Assembly: GCA_964600665.1 (NCBI GenBank)
Contig: CAZRKC010000003.1
Span: forward strand, 81,570-145,569
DNA: 64,000 bases
Origin: CAZRKC01 sp964600665
Lineage (GTDB): Bacteria; Bacillota; SLNR01
Direction: 5' to 3'
The notes beneath the pieces were generated by a model. That model was not told the origin of the DNA and made no database searches. It saw nothing but the letters and a program-made list of their open reading frames with translations. Shown one piece after another: positions 59,864 through 64,000 of this stretch; the stretch's first letter is position 1; each line of letters starts with the position of its first letter. Position numbers and translations under genes: made by a program.

Positions 59864-60798
59864 ATGTTGGTTCAGTCAGCACCAATTTTGCGGTCATCGA
59901 TGAAGACGGCAATATTCTGGAAGATCTGTATCTGCGGACCAAAGGCCAGCCGATACAGGTCGTTCAGCAAGGAATAAAAGAACTGGAAAGTGCACTACAA
60001 GGCCACATCTCCATTCGAGGAGTCGGCACCACAGGTAGCGCGCGATATTTGACAGCAGCCGTCGTGGGGGCCGATGTGGTCAAAAATGAGATTACCGCCC
60101 ATGCAGTGGCTGCACTTCATGTTGTGCCGGATGTACGGACGGTTTTGGAAATCGGTGGGCAGGATTCGAAAATCATCGTATTACAAAATGGGATTGTTTC
60201 CGACTTTGCCATGAATACGGTATGTGCAGCGGGGACTGGATCTTTCCTGGACCACCAAGCAGAACGGTTGGGGATTCCCATCGAAGATTTCGGAGGCATG
60301 GCATTGCAATCACAAAATCCGGTGCGAATCGCCGGTCGCTGTTCAGTATTTGCCGAGTCTGATATGATCCATAAGCAGCAGCTTGGTTATAAGATTGAAG
60401 ACATACTTCGAGGCTTATGCGATGCTCTGGTTCGGAATTATCTAAACAATGTGGCAAAAGGCAAAACGATCGCTTCACCATTGGTCTTTCAAGGTGGTGT
60501 GGCAGCCAATCTTGGCATCCGAGAGGCGTTTAAACATGAGTTGGGCATGGAAGTCATTGTGCCACCGTATTTCTCGGTAATGGGGGCTATCGGGTCAGCT
60601 TTACTGGCCAAAGAGGAAATCCAACGGACGCATGTCACCCGTTTCCGAGGATTTAATCTGGTGGATATCGAATACACAGCATCGAGTTTCGATTGTTCAG
60701 GATGCCCTAACCGATGCGAAATCGTTGAGATGAAAATGGATGGCAAAGTGATCGGGCGATGGGGAGCTCGATGTTCACGATGGGATGTTGTGGAATAG
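59842..60798 (+). CDS. BadF/BadG/BcrA/HgdC-type ATPase, dehydratase activator
   Basis: A 318-residue ASKHA-fold ATPase that, in the family, transfers an electron driven by ATP hydrolysis into a dehydratase partner. The nucleotide fold starts GIDVGSVSTNFAVID; GTTGSARYL and IGGQDSKII are phosphate loops; cluster cysteines are in NTVCAAGTGSF and AGRCSVFAESD. A C-terminal extension of about 45 residues carries SFDCSGCPNRCEIVEM and ARCSRW, an extra four-cysteine motif beyond the HgdC core. It overlaps the upstream gene, so the three proteins form one system. Confidence 0.9.
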   Translation: MDGYLGIDVGSVSTNFAVIDEDGNILEDLYLRTKGQPIQVVQQGIKELESALQGHISIRGVGTTGSARYLTAAVVGADVVKNEITAHAVAALHVVPDVRTVLEIGGQDSKIIVLQNGIVSDFAMNTVCAAGTGSFLDHQAERLGIPIEDFGGMALQSQNPVRIAGRCSVFAESDMIHKQQLGYKIEDILRGLCDALVRNYLNNVAKGKTIASPLVFQGGVAANLGIREAFKHELGMEVIVPPYFSVMGAIGSALLAKEEIQRTHVTRFRGFNLVDIEYTASSFDCSGCPNRCEIVEMKMDGKVIGRWGARCSRWDVVE

Positions 60799-61100
60799 TC
60801 AGAATAGATTTATTTTTCTCTCTCAGCAGGATTAGGGCATGCAAATATCGAAGTTTACATATTGGGTTCCAATAGAAAAGGCATTGGCCAGATCGATATG
60901 TGCGAGTCGCACAGAAAATCAGTCTTATTGGCGCGGTGCTCCTCAGCCAAATATTCGAGGAACAGCTAGACGATAGGGTTAGTTTTTTTCACGTTAAAAC
61001 AGGAAAGCGATATCGGAATTTTCAGTTTATTTTGGGACCCACTGGATAGATGGACTCGTGACAGATCTGCCTATCCATATCTAAAGAGAGGATGATGTTC
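60799..61100. other. Intergenic region with a 15-base dyad
   Basis: About 300 bases without a gene. TGTGCGA-G-TCGCACA (60899-60913) is a perfect dyad of 7-bp arms and could be an operator. A weak stem TGGATAG (61043-61049) with CTATCCA (61071-61077) lies before the ATPase gene. No strong terminator or consensus promoter was found. Confidence 0.5.
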
Positions 61101-61859
61101 ATGTTTTCAGATCGGCGTGTCGAAATATTTATTGGTGCTTTCGGGAGCGGTAAAACGGAGATTGCGATTAATTACGCCCTGGCTTTGGCACAGAGTGGGC
61201 AGCATGTGATATTCTCGGACATGGATGTGGTTACACCCTATTTCCGATCCCGGGAAGCCCGTGCAGAATTAGAAGAACAGGGAATCGAAGTAGTCGCACC
61301 ACCAATGGGTTCTGATAGCCCGGCGGTGCCGGCTGGTGTGTTACGATCACTGCAGGATTCAGGAACAAAGAAGGTAATCTTGGATGTCGGTGGGGACAAG
61401 TTGGGTGCCATTGCCCTCGGACAATACCGACCAGTCTTAGATGAAGGTAGTTATGAGTTTAACTTTGTAATCAATACGAAGCGTCCATTCACCAGCACTG
61501 AAGAAGGAATAAAGTACATCATTAGCGAAATAGAAAGAGTGTCACGTATGAAAACAACTAGTTTCATTAACAATACAAATTTGGGAATTGAAACCACACT
61601 CGAGGATATCAAAGAGGGCGAAGCGTTGATTCGAAAAGTCAGTAAATCTCTGGATATACCCATCCGGTTTACAACGATGACAGATGGATTGGCTGAGCAG
61701 GTCAAACCCGGCGATTTTGATATGCCGATATTCAAAATGGACTTGTTTATGGTGCCCGCCTGGTTAGCCGGCGGTTATGATGGCGTGATGCGAACTGGCA
61801 ACAAGGGCGGAAGATACAAAGCTGCTGAAAAACGAGACTACTGGATGAATTACAAATAG
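61101..61859 (+). CDS. P-loop ATP-binding protein associated with 2-oxoacid:ferredoxin oxidoreductase
   Basis: A 252-residue cytoplasmic protein with Walker A GAFGSGKTE (residues 12-20), DMDVVTPYFRSREAR after the first helix and a Walker B-like KKVILDVGGD near residue 93. It resembles SIMIBI-type P-loop ATPases, but I do not know a characterised function. ATG 61101 is better spaced from GAGAGGA than ATGs 61092 and 61095. It directly precedes the ferredoxin and KorAB genes and may serve in their maturation or cluster delivery (inference). Confidence 0.8.
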   Translation: MFSDRRVEIFIGAFGSGKTEIAINYALALAQSGQHVIFSDMDVVTPYFRSREARAELEEQGIEVVAPPMGSDSPAVPAGVLRSLQDSGTKKVILDVGGDKLGAIALGQYRPVLDEGSYEFNFVINTKRPFTSTEEGIKYIISEIERVSRMKTTSFINNTNLGIETTLEDIKEGEALIRKVSKSLDIPIRFTTMTDGLAEQVKPGDFDMPIFKMDLFMVPAWLAGGYDGVMRTGNKGGRYKAAEKRDYWMNYK

Positions 61860-61910
61860 AGAAAGGCAGATTTCGGTTCGGTCAGCACACATTGAGAAAG
61901 GAGGATAAAA

Positions 61911-62114
61911 ATGCCGAAACCCGTAATTAACGAGGAAAGATGCAAAGGATGCGAACTCTGCGTATCTGCATGCCCGGTCAAGATCCTTGCGCTGGCAAAG
62001 AAGATCAATGCCGCAGGTTATCACCCAGCAGAGTGTATTGACGAAGCAAAATGCATTGGTTGTGCTTTTTGTGCACGAATGTGTCCAGACAGTTGTATCG
62101 AAGTGTACAAGTAA
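61911..62114 (+). CDS. 2-oxoacid:ferredoxin oxidoreductase, ferredoxin-type delta subunit
   Basis: A 67-residue 2[4Fe-4S] protein with CKGCELCVSACP and CIGCAFCARMCP cluster motifs. Such a small ferredoxin is the delta subunit of four-subunit Vor/Kor enzymes. ATG 61911 follows AAAGGAGGATAA. Codon choice becomes strongly biased to GCT, GGT and CGT from the next gene onward, indicating high expression. Confidence 0.95.
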   Translation: MPKPVINEERCKGCELCVSACPVKILALAKKINAAGYHPAECIDEAKCIGCAFCARMCPDSCIEVYK

Positions 62115-62147
62115 TTCAAACTGATAAAGAAGGGAGAGATTAACGAG

Positions 62148-63215
62148 ATGGCAGGAAAAAAAGTTCTCATGAAGGGGAACGAAGCCGTTGCTGAATCTGC
62201 TGTTTTAGCAGGGTGTCGTTACTTCTTTGGTTATCCTATTACTCCGCAAAACGAAGTACCAGAATATCTGTCCAAACGGTTACCTGAAGTTGGTGGCGTA
62301 TTTGTGCAGTCTGAAAGCGAACTCGCTGCGATCAATATGGTTTACGGTGCAGCTGCCTGTGGCGTTCGTTGCATGACTTCATCCTCCAGCTGTGGAATCA
62401 GCTTGAAATCTGAAGGTATTTCCTATATCGCTGCTGCTGAAGTGCCATGCGTAATCGTGGATATGTCTCGCCGTGGTCCTGGTATCGGCGGCCTGCAGCC
62501 AACACAGTCCAGCTATCGTCAAGCTACTAAAGGTGGCGGACATGGTGGTTATCGTTGCATCGTTTTAGCTCCATCTTCCGTACAGGAAGCTGCTGACTTG
62601 ATGCATCTAGCTTTCGACCTGGCTGACAAATGGCGAAATCCTGTTTACATTTATGCAGACGGCCTGATTGGGCAGGTTATGGAACCATTAACACTGAAAG
62701 ATCCTGTCGATCTGGCTGCATTACCGAAGCATGCTTGGGCCGTTAGTGGTCCTGCGGGCCGACCTCGGAATATGGTCAGCTCCGGTGTATCTGAAGAAAA
62801 ATTCGAATACCTGAATAAAGAAAAATACAAGAAGATCGAAGCTGAAGAGCAGAGATGGGTTGACGAAAATCTGGAAGGCGCTGAATATATCGTCACTGGA
62901 TTTGGTACTGTTGGCCGAATCGCTGCAACTGCAGTTAAGAGAATCCGAGAAAAAACAGGTAAGAAGATTGGTTTTGTCCGTCCCATCACTGCATGGCCGT
63001 TTCCACAGAAAGCGTATGATAAGATACCAGACAGTGTTAAAGGTATCTTAGTGGTTGAAGCAAATGCTGGCCAAATGGCTGATGATGTGAAGATGGCGAT
63101 CAATGGTCGTGTGCCGGTTTACTTTGAAGGCACTTACGGCAGCACCATGCCTACCGTTGATGAAGTTGCAGCAATGATCGAAAAGTTAGGCACAGGCAAG
63201 GAGGTGCTTTATTAA
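62148..63215 (+). CDS. 2-oxoacid:ferredoxin oxidoreductase, alpha subunit (VorB/KorA type)
   Basis: A 355-residue alpha chain with the pyrimidine-binding and C-terminal domains. GNEAVAESAVLAGCRYFFGYPITPQNEV is the family opening (shown by GNEAVAESA and GYPITPQNE), SESELAAINMVYGAA holds the conserved glutamate that activates TPP, and DMSRRGPGIGGLQPTQSS is typical of 3-methyl-2-oxobutanoate or 2-oxoglutarate enzymes. Substrate preference (branched-chain oxoacid or 2-oxoglutarate) is undecided. ATG 62148 follows AAGGGAG. Its stop shares one base with the next start. Confidence 0.94.
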   Translation: MAGKKVLMKGNEAVAESAVLAGCRYFFGYPITPQNEVPEYLSKRLPEVGGVFVQSESELAAINMVYGAAACGVRCMTSSSSCGISLKSEGISYIAAAEVPCVIVDMSRRGPGIGGLQPTQSSYRQATKGGGHGGYRCIVLAPSSVQEAADLMHLAFDLADKWRNPVYIYADGLIGQVMEPLTLKDPVDLAALPKHAWAVSGPAGRPRNMVSSGVSEEKFEYLNKEKYKKIEAEEQRWVDENLEGAEYIVTGFGTVGRIAATAVKRIREKTGKKIGFVRPITAWPFPQKAYDKIPDSVKGILVVEANAGQMADDVKMAINGRVPVYFEGTYGSTMPTVDEVAAMIEKLGTGKEVLY

Positions 63216-63958
63216 TGGAAAAGGTATATGAAAGAGCTAAATCTTTAATGAATATCCCGATGCATTACTGCCCGGGTTGCACCCATGGTATTGCTCATAA
63301 ACTCATCGCCGAAGTCATTGACGAAATGGGTTTGCGAGAAAAAACCATAGGTATATCCGGTATCGGCTGCTCATTCCTGAGTTATTTTGACATCGATGTC
63401 GTCGGTGGTGCTCACGGCCGTGCTCCTGCAACAGCTACCGGCGTTAAAGCGGCTAATCCCGACAAGTTCGTGTTCACTTATCAGGGTGACGGTGACTGTT
63501 CTGCTATCGGTGCTGCAGAAATTATCCATGCAGCAGGACGAGCAGAAAAATTCACGACATTTATGGTTGCAAACGGTGTTTTTGCTATGACCGGAGGACA
63601 GAAGTCCCCCACGACGATGATCGGGCAGAGGACAACGACTACACAAGATGGACGAGATGCTGTCCGCGACGGACTACCGATTCGTGAAGCCGAACTGATT
63701 GCTCAAATTCCCGGCGCATATTATGTCGCCCGTGGTGCGTTGACCAGCCCGGCTAATATCGCAAAGTCAAAGAATTACATCAAAAAGGCAATCAAGTATC
63801 AGATGGAAGGCAAAGGCTTCACTTTCGTTGAACTGTTATCAACTTGCCCGACCAACTGGGGACTTAGCCCTGTTGAATCTTTGAAGAGAGTGGAAGAAGA
63901 AATCGTTGCTTACTATCCACTCGGTGAAATACTAACTCCTGAGGGGGTGGCTAAATGA
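63215..63958 (+). CDS. 2-oxoacid:ferredoxin oxidoreductase, TPP-binding beta subunit (KorB type)
   Basis: A 247-residue beta chain with the TPP/Mg2+ site YQGDGDCSAIG and NGVFAMTGGQ, an N-terminal CPGCTHGIAHK motif that helps ligate the cluster, and GIGCSFLSYFD. ATG 63215 overlaps the alpha stop; RBS AGGAGGTG lies inside the alpha gene. It catalyses oxidative decarboxylation of the 2-oxoacid with the alpha chain, passing electrons to ferredoxin through the delta subunit. Confidence 0.95.
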   Translation: MEKVYERAKSLMNIPMHYCPGCTHGIAHKLIAEVIDEMGLREKTIGISGIGCSFLSYFDIDVVGGAHGRAPATATGVKAANPDKFVFTYQGDGDCSAIGAAEIIHAAGRAEKFTTFMVANGVFAMTGGQKSPTTMIGQRTTTTQDGRDAVRDGLPIREAELIAQIPGAYYVARGALTSPANIAKSKNYIKKAIKYQMEGKGFTFVELLSTCPTNWGLSPVESLKRVEEEIVAYYPLGEILTPEGVAK

Positions 63959-64000
63959 TGATGGAATTCCAGTTAGCAGGATTTGGTGGCCAGGGAATTA
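63955..64000 (+). CDS. 2-oxoacid:ferredoxin oxidoreductase, gamma subunit (partial, runs off the window)
   Basis: Only the first codons are present. They read FQLAGFGGQGI after two or three possible methionines, and GxGGQGI is the opening motif of KorC/VorC-type gamma chains. ATG 63955 overlaps the beta stop; ATG 63958 or 63961 may be the real start given GAGGGGGTGG at 63941-63950. The gene completes the four-subunit enzyme outside the window. Confidence 0.85.
   Translation, partial: MMMEFQLAGFGGQGI

Noticed and set aside
1..64000. CRISPR arrays, tRNA or rRNA genes, prophage and insertion sequences
   Set aside because: No regularly spaced repeats, cloverleaf-like sequences, rRNA segments, integrase or transposase genes were seen on either strand.

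Overview
The window looks like a chromosomal segment of an anaerobic, amino-acid-fermenting member of the Bacillota, most likely Clostridia. Evidence seen in the sequence: a glmS ribozyme in front of glmS, a TPP riboswitch, the cdaA-cdaR-glmM-glmS order, strong AGGAGG-type ribosome binding sites with frequent GTG and TTG starts, and oxygen-sensitive or ferredoxin-linked enzymes throughout (Nfn transhydrogenase, 2-oxoacid:ferredoxin oxidoreductase, 2-hydroxyacyl-CoA dehydratase activator family, ferredoxin:thioredoxin reductase, several radical SAM proteins). Base composition is moderate. No rRNA, tRNA, CRISPR array, insertion sequence or prophage was seen; this is mostly core and metabolic chromosome.

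Layout. 0-1 kb: ribosomal proteins L13 and S9 with tandem terminators. 1-4.2 kb: a D-aminoacylase-type amidohydrolase with both subunits of 2-amino-4-oxopentanoate thiolase (OrtAB). 4.2-6.6 kb: an AmmeMemoRadiSam unit (Memo-AMMECR1 fusion plus AmrS). 6.7-13.5 kb: c-di-AMP synthesis and amino-sugar genes (cdaA, cdaR, a COG2509-type flavoprotein, glmM, glmS ribozyme, glmS). 13.6-16.6 kb: a small XRE regulator with a membrane protein, and a secreted subtilase. 16.7-24.9 kb: mixed-strand accessory genes: phosphoesterase, glutaredoxin-like protein, an FTR-rubredoxin fusion, hydrolase, DUF4405-like membrane protein, TetR regulator and a TRAP-TAXI transporter. 25.1-28.3 kb: acpS, nnr, alr. 28.5-35.6 kb: a methylmalonyl-CoA mutase, epimerase and Na+-pumping decarboxylase operon. 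35.7-38.7 kb: three amidohydrolases or peptidases (P1 peptidase, asparaginase II, M55 D-aminopeptidase). 38.8-40.8 kb: a triple-BON protein and a DUF362 ferredoxin protein. 40.8-44.4 kb: a TPP-riboswitch-controlled thiamine salvage operon. 44.5-51.1 kb: DNA repair, argS, t6A genes (tsaE, tsaB, tsaD), rimI, a DarA c-di-AMP receptor and uridine phosphorylase. 51.1-57.5 kb: a DnaA-box cluster, a radical SAM-PDZ protein, nfnAB coupled to an E1 alpha/beta pair, and an HpcH-type aldolase. 57.7-60.8 kb: three HgdB/HgdC-family genes. 61.1-64 kb: a P-loop ATPase and a 2-oxoacid:ferredoxin oxidoreductase operon that runs off the end.

How the genes fit together (inference). Amino acids and acyl or peptide derivatives, including D-forms, are taken up and hydrolysed. 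Carbon skeletons are oxidised by ferredoxin-linked 2-oxoacid oxidoreductases, and Nfn balances NADH, NADPH and ferredoxin. Succinyl-CoA is converted through methylmalonyl-CoA to propionyl-CoA with conservation of energy as a Na+ gradient. The most unusual items are a five-member DnaA-box array between tsaD and a radical SAM gene, a perfect 17-bp inverted repeat buried in an HgdB-like coding sequence, the FTR-rubredoxin fusion, translational coupling of nfnB to an E1 pair with no E2 beside it, OrtAB paired with a D-aminoacylase instead of ornithine-pathway genes, and a ThiD-ThiN fusion sharing an operon with ThiE.
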